DNA from: Pseudoxanthobacter soli DSM 19599
Lineage (GTDB): Bacteria; Pseudomonadota; Alphaproteobacteria; Rhizobiales; Segnochrobactraceae
DNA: 64,000 nt
Assembly (NCBI RefSeq): GCF_900148505.1
Contig: NZ_FRXO01000008.1
Location: 93,664-157,663 of the forward strand
Direction of reading: 5' to 3'
The notes under the pieces are model-generated. The model was given only the letters and a program-made list of their open reading frames with translations, had not been told where the DNA came from and made no database searches. Made by a program: the position numbers and the translations under genes. This document shows positions 27,895-36,113 of the stretch, in pieces (position 1 is the first letter of the stretch; each line of letters starts with the position of its first letter).

Positions 27895-28737
27895 ATGTCC
27901 GTATTCAGTGACACCACATCGCTGATCGAAGGCCCCGCGGCCCGGCTTCCGACGGCCGCGGAAATCGCGGATTTCCGCCGGGACGGCGCGGTCTGCCTGA
28001 AAGGCGCCCTCTCCCCGGACTGGATCGCGACGATCGAGGCCGCGATCGCCGCGGTGCTCGACAGTCCAGGCGACAGCGCGAAATTCGCCGACGCACGCCG
28101 CGGGTTCTTTCAGGACGCCAACAACTGGCGCCGCATCCCGGCGCTGTCCGAGTTCGTGTGGCGCTCGCCGGCCGCCGGGATCGCCGCGGCCCTGCTCGGC
28201 TCCCGCAAGATCAACTTCCTTCAGGACCACATCCTCGTGAAGGAGCCGAACACCGACAAGGCCACCCTCTGGCACCAGGACCAGCCCTACAGCCCCATCG
28301 ACGGCCGGGATTTCCTGACGATGTGGATCGCGGTCGACCCGGTTCCGCTCGAGCGTAGCCTGCGCTTCGTCCGCGGCTCCCACGCGGCCGGCCGCTGGTA
28401 CCGGCCCCGCCACTTCGCGACCGGAGCCCTGCGCGAGGGCGACGATCCCGCGTGGGATCTGCTGCCGGATATCGATGCCGATCCGGCGGCCTTCCCGATC
28501 CTGTCATGGGCGGTGGAGCCGGGCGACATCGTCGCCTTCCATGGCCTGACGCTTCACGGCGCCGAGGGCAACAGCTCGTCGAGCGCCAGGCGGCGGGTGC
28601 TCTCGGCGCGCTGGACCGGAGACGATGCGCGCTTCATGCGCCGTGGTGGGCCGATGTCCCCACCGCCGCTCGAAGACGCGCCGCCGGACGGCGCGCCGGT
28701 CGATTGCCCGTCCTTCCCCGTGGTGCTGGCGTCCTAG
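27895..28737 (+). CDS. Phytanoyl-CoA dioxygenase (PhyH) family Fe(II)/2-oxoglutarate oxygenase
   Basis: 280 residues. The iron-binding HxD is LWHQDQPYSPIDG (His127, Asp129). The distal His and 2-oxoglutarate-binding Arg are in VAFHGLTLHGAEGN (His221) and SARRRVLSARW. The MWIAVDPVPLERSLRFVRGS segment is characteristic of bacterial PhyH enzymes. The ribosome site GGAAAGG precedes ATG 27895. Such enzymes hydroxylate or demethylate small molecules. It is the first gene after operator C and is followed, 170 bases on, by an FAD dehydrogenase and an SDR in the same direction, suggesting hydroxylation followed by oxidation. Confidence 0.9.
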   Translation: MSVFSDTTSLIEGPAARLPTAAEIADFRRDGAVCLKGALSPDWIATIEAAIAAVLDSPGDSAKFADARRGFFQDANNWRRIPALSEFVWRSPAAGIAAALLGSRKINFLQDHILVKEPNTDKATLWHQDQPYSPIDGRDFLTMWIAVDPVPLERSLRFVRGSHAAGRWYRPRHFATGALREGDDPAWDLLPDIDADPAAFPILSWAVEPGDIVAFHGLTLHGAEGNSSSSARRRVLSARWTGDDARFMRRGGPMSPPPLEDAPPDGAPVDCPSFPVVLAS

Positions 28738-28907
28738 AGACACTTCCGGAGAAGACGCTCGGAAAGACGCCCGAGCCGCCGTCATGCACCCATGCCTCCG
28801 GCCGGTGAACCAGCGGCGAGGGGCGCATCGCCATTCGCAGAGACGCACCGGCCGCGACGCGGCCGCCGGTTCCGTCGCCGCTCCCCTAGACCGCGCAAAG
28901 GCGCGCC

Positions 28908-30647
28908 ATGCTCCGTTCCTCCCCTTCCGGCGAAGCCGGTGACCACACGCCCGCGCCCGTCGAGAGCTGTGACGTCGTGGTCATCGGTTCCGGTTCGGCG
29001 GCGCTGACCGCCGCGCTCGCGACCGCCGTCGCCGGGCTGAAGACGGTCATCCTGGAAAAGACCGACCGGATCGGTGGCACCAGCGCGATGTCCGGAGCGG
29101 GAACGTGGGTTCCCGCCAATCATCATGCGCGCGCGGCCGGCATCGATGACAGTCCGGCGGAGGCGCTCGCCTATATCCGCGCTGCCGCCCCGGCCGGCTG
29201 GCAGGAAACCGAGGACGCATTGTGGCAGAGCGCGGTCGCGGCCGCCCCGACGATGCTCGCGTTCGTCGAGGCGCGGTCGCCGCTGCGGTTCGCGCTCGCC
29301 GGCGACCCCGATCCCCGCCTCGATCTGCCGGGCGCCAAGGCCCGCGGCCGTATGGTATCGCCGCTGCCCCTGCGCCGCGCCCTGCTCGGCCCGCTCGCCG
29401 GCAAGCTGCGACCCTCGACCCTGCCGCAGATCTACACCTATCAGGAGGTCCACGCCCTCGACGTCTATCACCACCCGCTCCGGGCGGGCCTGAAGATGGC
29501 GCCGGTGCTGGCGTGGCGCTGGCTGACCGGACAGCGCGCCAAGGGCGCGGCTCTGATCGTCGGTCTCCTGCGCGGCGCGCTTGATGCCGGTGCCCGCATC
29601 GAACTCTCGGCCCGCGCCCGGGAACTCGTGACCGAGCCCGCGACCGGCGCCGTCACCGGCGTGGTCTACGAGCAGAATGGCCGCCTCCATTGTCTCCATG
29701 CCGGTAAGGGGGTCGTGATCGCAAGCGGCGGCTTCGAATGGGACCCGACGCTGCGCGATCGGCATTTTCCCGGCCCCTGGGACTATATCGCCAGCCCGCG
29801 CGGCAACGAGGGCGACGGCCACCGCATGGCTGCCGCCGTGGGGGCCGCGCTGGCCCACATGGACCAGGGCAACGTCAACCCGGCGATGCCGACGCGCTAT
29901 GAACGCCGGCTGCACGGCCTCGGCCTGTTCTTCCACCGCGAGGCCAACGCCATCCTCGTGGACAAGAACGGCCATCGCTTCGCCGACGAATTCGCGTTCA
30001 ATATCGGGGAGATCGTCGACCGGCGCGATCCGGTGACCGGATTGCCGCTGCACCTGCCGGCGTGGCTGATCACCGATTCCGACTTCCTGCGCAAGGCGCC
30101 CATCGTGCGCCTCTACGCGCGGCACGATCCCCGCTGGCTGGTGCGTGCGCCCACGGTCGAGGCACTGGCGGACCTGATCCGCCTGCCCGCGGCGACACTC
30201 GCGGCGACGGTCGCGCGGTTCAACGGGTTCTGCGCCAACGGTCACGACGCCGATTTCGGTCGCGGCGCACGGTCCGCCGAGGATCCGAAGCGCGCCACCG
30301 GTGAGCCGGCGCTGGCGCCGATCCGCCGGGCGCCGTTCTACGCCATGCCGTTCAATCGCTCCTTCCTCGCGACCAAGGGCGGCCCGCGCACCGACGAAGC
30401 CGGGCGCGTCCGGCGGCCCGACGGAATCGTGATCGAGGGGCTCTACTGCGCGGGCGTGGCCATGGCGAACCCCATCGGCACCCGCGCCGTCGGCGCCGGC
30501 ACCACCATCGGCCCGAACATGACGTGGGGTTTCATCTGCGCGCGGGACATCGCCGCCCGCGCCGGTGTCGCCCTGCCCGGCAGCGAAGCCGAAAGCGCGC
30601 CTGTTGCTCCAGAACCCGACCGAGCCCAGAAGGAACCCATGCGATGA
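28908..30647 (+). CDS. FAD-dependent dehydrogenase (3-ketosteroid dehydrogenase/fumarate reductase flavoprotein type)
   Basis: 579 residues. The FAD-binding Rossmann motif VVVIGSGSAALTAALATAVA is at residues 24-43, with LEKTDRIGGTSAMSGAGTWV following, as in KstD and fumarate-reductase-like flavoproteins. The C-terminal part closes the FAD site with EGLYCAGVAMANPIGTRAVG and GAGTTIGPNMTWGFICARD. It has no Tat signal, so it is cytoplasmic. The stop overlaps the start of the SDR gene (ATGA), showing co-translation. It may introduce a double bond next to a carbonyl in a ring or chain intermediate. Steroid as substrate is not implied by the context. Confidence 0.85.
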   Translation: MLRSSPSGEAGDHTPAPVESCDVVVIGSGSAALTAALATAVAGLKTVILEKTDRIGGTSAMSGAGTWVPANHHARAAGIDDSPAEALAYIRAAAPAGWQETEDALWQSAVAAAPTMLAFVEARSPLRFALAGDPDPRLDLPGAKARGRMVSPLPLRRALLGPLAGKLRPSTLPQIYTYQEVHALDVYHHPLRAGLKMAPVLAWRWLTGQRAKGAALIVGLLRGALDAGARIELSARARELVTEPATGAVTGVVYEQNGRLHCLHAGKGVVIASGGFEWDPTLRDRHFPGPWDYIASPRGNEGDGHRMAAAVGAALAHMDQGNVNPAMPTRYERRLHGLGLFFHREANAILVDKNGHRFADEFAFNIGEIVDRRDPVTGLPLHLPAWLITDSDFLRKAPIVRLYARHDPRWLVRAPTVEALADLIRLPAATLAATVARFNGFCANGHDADFGRGARSAEDPKRATGEPALAPIRRAPFYAMPFNRSFLATKGGPRTDEAGRVRRPDGIVIEGLYCAGVAMANPIGTRAVGAGTTIGPNMTWGFICARDIAARAGVALPGSEAESAPVAPEPDRAQKEPMR

Positions 30648-31441
30648 CAACCCCCGAAAGCGCGTCTTCCATCGGCACGAGGCTCTCCGGCCGCGTGGCC
30701 GTCGTGACCGGTGCCGCGCGCGGCATCGGCCGGGCTATCGCCGTGGAGATCGCACGGGAGGGCGGCGCCGTCGCCGTCGTCGCGGGCACGGACGCGGCCG
30801 GCGCGGCGGAAACGGCCGCGCTCGCGGCAGCCCACGGCGCTCCTGTGCACACCTACCTTGCCGACGTCACCGACCGGGCCGGCACCGAAGCGCTGATGGC
30901 GCGGGTGATCGCCGATTTCGGCGGCCTCGACATCCTCGTCAACAATGCCGGCCTCGGCCGGCAGGCGCCCCTGCTCGAACTCGCGGAAGAGGATTGGGAG
31001 GCCGTGTTCCGCGTCAACACGAAGGGCGCGTTCCTCGCCGGTGTGGCTGCGGCGCGCCACATGAAGGCCGCCGGCCGGGGCTCCATCGTCAACATCGCGG
31101 GCGCCTCTGCCCACCGCTCCTATCCCGGCGCGGGTGCCTACGGCCCGGCCAAGGCGGCGGTCGTCAGCCTGACCCGGCAGATGGCGCTCGAATGGGCGGA
31201 CTACGGCATCCGCGTGAACGGGGTCAGCCCGGGACCGATCCGCGAGCCCGGCACCGGCTGGGAGGCGCGCGAGCCGGCGCTCGCGACCGAAGTTGCGCGC
31301 CTGCCGCTGAAGCGCGCGGGCTCGCCCACGGAGGTCGCCCGCGCCGTGACCTATCTTGCCAGCAACGATGCGGCCTACATGACCGGCCAGATGCTGATCG
31401 TCGACGGCGGCGGCGTCGAGACCTGGTACCTGTCACTGTAA
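30644..31441 (+). CDS. Short-chain dehydrogenase/reductase
   Basis: 265 residues of the classical SDR family. The cofactor motif is VVTGAARGIGRAIAVEIARE, NNAG is in DILVNNAGLGRQAP, and the catalytic Ser and Tyr-x3-Lys are in NIAGASAHRSYPGAGAYGPAKAAV. The C-terminal end GQMLIVDGGGVETWYLSL is standard for the FabG-like group. The ATG at 30644 overlaps the flavoprotein stop by four bases. It likely oxidises the hydroxyl made by the PhyH enzyme or reduces a keto intermediate. Confidence 0.92.
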   Translation: MTTPESASSIGTRLSGRVAVVTGAARGIGRAIAVEIAREGGAVAVVAGTDAAGAAETAALAAAHGAPVHTYLADVTDRAGTEALMARVIADFGGLDILVNNAGLGRQAPLLELAEEDWEAVFRVNTKGAFLAGVAAARHMKAAGRGSIVNIAGASAHRSYPGAGAYGPAKAAVVSLTRQMALEWADYGIRVNGVSPGPIREPGTGWEAREPALATEVARLPLKRAGSPTEVARAVTYLASNDAAYMTGQMLIVDGGGVETWYLSL

Positions 31442-31560
31442 GGGACGGCGAGGCCGCGCCGTCATCCGGCGGCTGCCTCGCCTGGACGCTGCAATATCCT
31501 GGGACGCTGCAGCCACCTCGGGCACGACGAGCCGCTGCGCTCCGGCGAACCGCAGCCCTC

Positions 31561-32796
31561 TCAGGCAGGTTGCGGGCGCATGGCGTGGGCCTTCAGGTCG
31601 AAGCCCTCGTCCGCCGCCTCCGCCGGGGAAAGCGCGATCCCGCCGCCCACCAGCCGGCGCGCCACCATGTGGTCGGCGGGGCGCCCGACACTCTCCACGG
31701 CCACGAGCCTGCCCGCCCGGTAGCGGAACGCGGAGAAGGCACCGTCTTCCGGCGCGCCGCGCAGCACCGTCTCGTCCGCGCCGTGGGCGAGGCCCGCGAT
31801 CTGCAGCTTGAGATCGCCCTGATGGCTCCAGAACCAAGGCACCGCGCCATATGGCTCCGTCGGCTTGCCGGCAAGCCGGGCGGCGACGAGACGGGCCTGA
31901 TCGGCCGCGTTCTGCACGGATTCGATGCGCACCGGAGCGGTCGCATGAAGGCTCGGATGACGCGCACAGTCCCCGATGGCGAAGATACGCGGATCGGCGG
32001 TCGCAAGCCCGGCATCGACCAGGACGCCGTCGTCGACCGCAAGACCGGCAGCGGCCGCCAGATCGTCGTTCGGCAGCACGCCGATGCCGACGATGACGAG
32101 ATCGGCGGCGAGCACATCCCCGCCCGCCAGTTCGACGGCCCGCACACGCCCCTCGTCGCCGAGGCAGCGTGCCACGCCGGCATGGAAGCGGAACGCAACG
32201 CCGAGCGCGGCGAGCACCCCCTCGTGATGGCGCGACACCGCCTCGCAAACGGCGCGCCCCATCACCCTTCCCGTGGTCTCGACGACCGTCACCGGCCGTC
32301 CGCTCAAGGCCACCGTGGCGGCGATTTCGAGGCCGATGAAGCCGCCGCCGATCACGACGACGCTCTGCGCTTCTTCGAGCCCGGCCCGGATGGCTGCGGC
32401 GTCATCGACGGTGCGCAGGCCGAGAATGCCGTCAAGATCGCTTCCGGACAGCGACAGCATCCTGTTGCGGGTGCCGGTGGCGAGCACCAGATGGCCGAAG
32501 CCGACGCGGCTTCCATCGGCCAGGACCACGGCGCCGTCCCGCCGGTCGATTGCCGTCACACGGGTCCCCGCGACGCGCTCGATGGACTTGTCGGAAAACT
32601 GCTTCTCCGACCAGAACCGCAGGTCCTCCGGCAGCATCGGCCCCTTCAGATAATCCTTGGAAAGCGGCGGACGCTGGTAGGGCAGATGCGGCTCGTCACC
32701 GATGAGCACGATGCGGCCGTCCCGCCCCTGCTGGCGCAACGCGGATGCGAGCTGAAATCCCGCATGACCGCTTCCGACGATGACGATGTCGTCCAT
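31561..32796 (-). CDS. FAD/NAD(P)-dependent ferredoxin/rubredoxin reductase (Rieske oxygenase reductase type)
   Basis: 411 residues. FAD motif IVIVGSGHAGFQLASALRQQ at the N-terminus, YQRPPLSKDYLKG, the NAD motif VVVIGGGFIGLEIAATVALS near residue 150, and the second FAD motif FAIGDCARHP. The C-terminal reductase domain contains VPWFWSHQGDLKLQIAGL. This is the GR-type reductase that passes electrons to a ferredoxin for Rieske oxygenases or P450s. Start ATG 32796 has GGAGAG upstream, better than ATG 32808. Operator D, shared with the Rieske operon, is 225 bases upstream, which supports a role as its electron donor. No ferredoxin gene is adjacent. Confidence 0.9.
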   Translation of the reverse strand: MDDIVIVGSGHAGFQLASALRQQGRDGRIVLIGDEPHLPYQRPPLSKDYLKGPMLPEDLRFWSEKQFSDKSIERVAGTRVTAIDRRDGAVVLADGSRVGFGHLVLATGTRNRMLSLSGSDLDGILGLRTVDDAAAIRAGLEEAQSVVVIGGGFIGLEIAATVALSGRPVTVVETTGRVMGRAVCEAVSRHHEGVLAALGVAFRFHAGVARCLGDEGRVRAVELAGGDVLAADLVIVGIGVLPNDDLAAAAGLAVDDGVLVDAGLATADPRIFAIGDCARHPSLHATAPVRIESVQNAADQARLVAARLAGKPTEPYGAVPWFWSHQGDLKLQIAGLAHGADETVLRGAPEDGAFSAFRYRAGRLVAVESVGRPADHMVARRLVGGGIALSPAEAADEGFDLKAHAMRPQPA

Positions 32797-33020
32797 AGAA
32801 CTCTCCATGCGGCTTTATCGGTGCCGGCGCGCCCGACAGCCCGGTCCAGCCAGCGTCCGGATATACCGGTGAAAGCGAGGGCATGCGCGACCGCGCTTTC
32901 AGGCGTCCAGGCCGGGACCGAGGGGGATCGGGGACCGCGGGCGGGCTTGAGGCGCGGGGCGGTTTCGGGGATGGGCAGCGGATCCGGGAGGCTCCAGATT
33001 TCCCGCTTGGACCGCATTTG

Positions 33021-33040
33021 TCAATCGATCGTTCAATTAA
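33021..33040. promoter_or_regulatory. Operator D of the catabolic regulon
   Basis: TCAATCGATCGTTCAATTAA matches operators A and B at most positions; the core is GATCGTTC. It lies in the 766-base gap (32797-33562) between the leftward reductase and the rightward TetR gene. I see no gene in that gap, only operators D and E and AT-rich flanks. Confidence 0.65.
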
Positions 33041-33242
33041 TTACAGAACCTCTCAGGTCGCGCCTTCTACGGCATTCGCCTGCGGCACGCCGCAGCGCCT
33101 CCCACCAGGCGAGGCTGCGGACTATGACGGCCTATCATGCTGGTATAGAACACGATCCGGGTCCGTTCTCCATCTGGAACGCCCGGCGAGACGGCGATGA
33201 AACGCTCGCGCTCCCGCGGGATCGCGCTTGACGCGCCGTCAT

Positions 33243-33262
33243 TTAATTGATTGATCAAATCA
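33243..33262. promoter_or_regulatory. Operator E of the catabolic regulon (weaker match)
   Basis: Read on the minus strand, TGATTTGATCAATCAATTAA matches operator D closely in its right half (TCAATTAA). It lies upstream of the TetR gene, so it could mediate autoregulation. It is the weakest of the five. Confidence 0.5.
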
Positions 33263-33562
33263 TGATCCGAATCGAGGGATGGTCTGCCGTCCGACCCGTT
33301 GAAGGCGCCGCCGCGGCCCGCCCCTCATCGCTCCTCGGGCGGAGGAAAGGCATCGAATTCATGGCGACGGGCGCGGCGATGTCTGCGATGCTGGCGCGTG
33401 TCGTGGGGTGAATGCGGTGCCGATATCGGGGGATAAAGCGGGCCAGGAAAGGTGCGGCGCCGTCCGGTGTCGGCTCGCGGCCGCGCGGGCGGCCCCAGCG
33501 GGCCGACAAGCCGGTCAGCAGACATTCAAGACCCGCCGCGGCGGCAGCAGGAACACGAGCCG

Positions 33563-34372
33563 ATGACGACGACTTCCGCGCGCGCGCGGCCCCGCAAAAC
33601 TCCTGCCAAGCTGGATATGCCGCCCGCCGAACCAGCGGCGGTCGACGCGCCGCCATCCTTGGGCAAGGCATCGCCCATCTCAAGGGCCGCTGCCAAAGCT
33701 CCGGCAGTCAAGACTCCGGCCGTCAAAGCTCCGCGCAAGCCGCGCAAGACCGTCGAACTGCATCCCAATGCCGAGCGCACCGGCGTGGCCGAGGCGCTGC
33801 GGAAGATCGCGCTCGACCTGTTCGCCAGCCAGAACTACTCGACCGTCACCATCAAGGACATTTCCGGCGCCACCGGCGTCAATCCCTCGCTGATCTACTA
33901 TTATTTCGGCAGCAAGGAGCAGCTCTTCCTCGATGTCGTGAACTCGGCCGTCGAGGAGGCGTTCGCGAAATTCGAGTCGGTCACGGGTCGCGCGGATTCG
34001 CCTGAAAACATCATCTCCGCCTGGATCGAGATCCATATCGCCCAGTTCGTGATGCTTCAGAAGCTTGCGAAGATCAGCCTCGACTACGCCTGCACGTCGA
34101 GCCGCACGCTGCAGGTCGACAAGGCCATCCGCAAATTCTACGATAAGGAATCGGTCGTGCTCAGCCGCGCGATCCGCGCCGGCGTCGCAAAGGGCATCTT
34201 CCGTCCGGTCGACCCGACGGAGGCGGCAACCTTCATCTCGACTTTCCTCGACGGTGTCCTGTTCCGCAACGTCATGTTCCCGACGTTCGATTATTCCGCC
34301 GCCATCTCCCACATGCGCACGCTGGTGCTCGACCACCTCCGCACCGACGCTCCCCGCCAGACGCAGGCGTGA
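33563..34372 (+). CDS. TetR/AcrR family transcriptional regulator
   Basis: 269 residues. An unusual 70-residue Pro/Ala/Lys-rich N-terminal tail (with repeated KAPAVKTPAVKAPRKPRK) precedes the TetR helix-turn-helix: ALRKIALDLFASQNYSTVTI, KDISGATGVNPSLIYYYFGS, KEQLFLDVV. The ligand-binding C-terminus is not assignable to a known class. Start ATG 33563 has GCAGGAA upstream. The gene is divergent from the ferredoxin reductase and surrounded by copies of the shared palindrome, so it is the best candidate for the regulator of the whole region. The basic tail might add DNA contacts. Confidence 0.9.
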   Translation: MTTTSARARPRKTPAKLDMPPAEPAAVDAPPSLGKASPISRAAAKAPAVKTPAVKAPRKPRKTVELHPNAERTGVAEALRKIALDLFASQNYSTVTIKDISGATGVNPSLIYYYFGSKEQLFLDVVNSAVEEAFAKFESVTGRADSPENIISAWIEIHIAQFVMLQKLAKISLDYACTSSRTLQVDKAIRKFYDKESVVLSRAIRAGVAKGIFRPVDPTEAATFISTFLDGVLFRNVMFPTFDYSAAISHMRTLVLDHLRTDAPRQTQA

Positions 34373-34659
34373 GGCGGCCGGAACGCCGTCGCGGAAGGCC
34401 GCTATCCTGGGACGATGATGTCGGCCCCACCGATCCCCGCGAAGCCCGGAACCGAACGGCGGATCGTGCGCAAATCCAGGCACCGTGCGACATGGTCGCT
34501 CTCCGAGGCCGCAGGATCGCCGTCTGTCTTGAAGCGGAGACGACCCGGCGCGTATACCCTGCCGCGGCAGTCACGATGCTGGTGACCGCAGCCATCATTG
34601 CCCGGGCCCGGGGCGCCCGGTCATAGTTCGCAGAACGAAGCCAGCCGGAGCCGCCCGCC

Positions 34660-35973
34660 ATGGTCGACGATACCGCCTTTCTGTCGGTCCGGTCGCTGGC
34701 AGAGGGCTATCGTGCCGGGCGCTTCACACCCGCCGATGTCTGCCGCCGCGCGTTGGAGCGGCTGCGGGCGTGGGAACCGAAGCTGAACGCCTTCATCGAC
34801 CCGATGACGGATCTCGTCATCGAACAGGCCGAACGCGCGACGGCCGAACTCGCCGCGGGGCGGGATCTCGGCCCCCTGCACGGCGTTCCCGTCGCCATCA
34901 AGGATATCATCGACGTCGCCGGCGTCCCGACCACCTGTGCAACCAGAGCCCTTGCGCCGCGCATCGCCGAGAGGGATGCCGCCTGCGTGCAGCGCCTGCG
35001 CGAAGCGGGCGCGATCCCGTTCGGCAAGACCAATCTTCTGGAATTCGCATACGGCATCGTCCACCCCGATTTCGGCCAGACGAACAATCCGGCCGATCCG
35101 TCCCGCACCGCCGGCGGATCCAGCGGCGGCTCGGCCGCCGCCGTGGCGGCCGGGATCGTGCCGCTGGCACTCGGCACCGACACCGGTGGCTCGGTCAGGG
35201 CGCCGGCGGCCTATTGCGGCGTCGTCGGTCTGAAGCCGACCTTCGGGTTGCTGCCGCTCGACGGCGTCTATCCGCTATCACCGAGCCTCGACCATCTCGG
35301 CATTCTCGGCCGCAGCGGCGAGGATGTGGAGCTGGCGCTGCGCGCGCTGGCGGCATCGGCGCCGGCATCGCCGCCGATCGTCCGTCCCGAGGGACTTCGC
35401 CTCGGCGTCGCGCTGAACCAGTGGGACAACCCGGCCCTCACCCGGGAGGTGCGTTTGCGCATCGCGGCGGCCCTCTGCCGCTTCGAGACGGCCGGCGTGA
35501 CGATCGTGCGGATCGATCTTCCCGCGCCGGGCGCGATGGCCGCGGCGCTGCTCGACATCCTGCTGCCGGAGGCGGCGCAGATCCATGCCCGAACCTTCCA
35601 GGATGCGGCCGCGGGCTACGCCGCCGGCACCGCCGAGCAGATCCGCGCGGGGATGAGCCTGCCGGCGCTGCGCTATGTGGACGCAAAGTCCCGGCAGCGC
35701 ATCTGGACGGCGGAGCTCGATGCCGTGTTCGACACGGTCGACGCGATCGTCGGGCCGACGGTTCCCTTCGTCGCTCCCGACACCGACCCTGCTCTGAGCG
35801 CGGAGGGTGACGACGAGATCCTGATGCTGACGCACGCCAATCTGACCGGCGCGCCGAGCATTTCCATTCCGTGCACGCGGAACGGCGGGTTGCCCATCGG
35901 GCTTCAGTTCACCGGCAGGCGCGGCGAGGATTTCCCCCTGCTGGCGCTCGTCCGGCAGCTCGAGCGGCTTTAG
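34660..35973 (+). CDS. Amidase (amidase signature family, GatA-like)
   Basis: 437 residues with the Ser-cisSer-Lys triad: Lys81 in GVPVAIKDIIDVAG, the Ser pair 154/155 in SRTAGGSSGGSAAAVAAG, and nucleophile Ser178 in GTDTGGSVRAPA. It is shorter than GatA and has no gatB/gatC neighbours, so it is a catabolic amidase rather than a tRNA amidotransferase subunit. It could belong to the TetR-linked region on its left or the hydantoin operon on its right, both of which handle amide compounds. It ends where repeat copy 2 begins. No shared palindrome lies in the 287-base gap before it. Confidence 0.9.
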   Translation: MVDDTAFLSVRSLAEGYRAGRFTPADVCRRALERLRAWEPKLNAFIDPMTDLVIEQAERATAELAAGRDLGPLHGVPVAIKDIIDVAGVPTTCATRALAPRIAERDAACVQRLREAGAIPFGKTNLLEFAYGIVHPDFGQTNNPADPSRTAGGSSGGSAAAVAAGIVPLALGTDTGGSVRAPAAYCGVVGLKPTFGLLPLDGVYPLSPSLDHLGILGRSGEDVELALRALAASAPASPPIVRPEGLRLGVALNQWDNPALTREVRLRIAAALCRFETAGVTIVRIDLPAPGAMAAALLDILLPEAAQIHARTFQDAAAGYAAGTAEQIRAGMSLPALRYVDAKSRQRIWTAELDAVFDTVDAIVGPTVPFVAPDTDPALSAEGDDEILMLTHANLTGAPSISIPCTRNGGLPIGLQFTGRRGEDFPLLALVRQLERL

Positions 35974-36084
35974 AGCATATCCGTTCAGATCGAACCGATC
36001 TGAACGGCAAGAATATGCTCAAGCCTTTGAATCTGGAGCGATTTCTAGTCGATCTGATGATTCCATGAGATCGGAAAGCGCTTT
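35973..36084 (+). repeat. Dispersed double-hairpin repeat, copy 2
   Basis: About 112 bases, highly similar to copy 1. The first hairpin pairs CCGTTCAGATCG with CGATCTGAACGG around an AAC loop, inside GAGCATAT/ATATGCTC; the second surrounds GATCTGATGATTCCATGAGATC. The first base is the last base of the amidase stop codon. Between two convergent genes it could act as a two-way terminator. Confidence 0.8.
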
Positions 36085-36113
36085 AAAGAGATTTCCTCTC
36101 GACCGGCCGCGCT

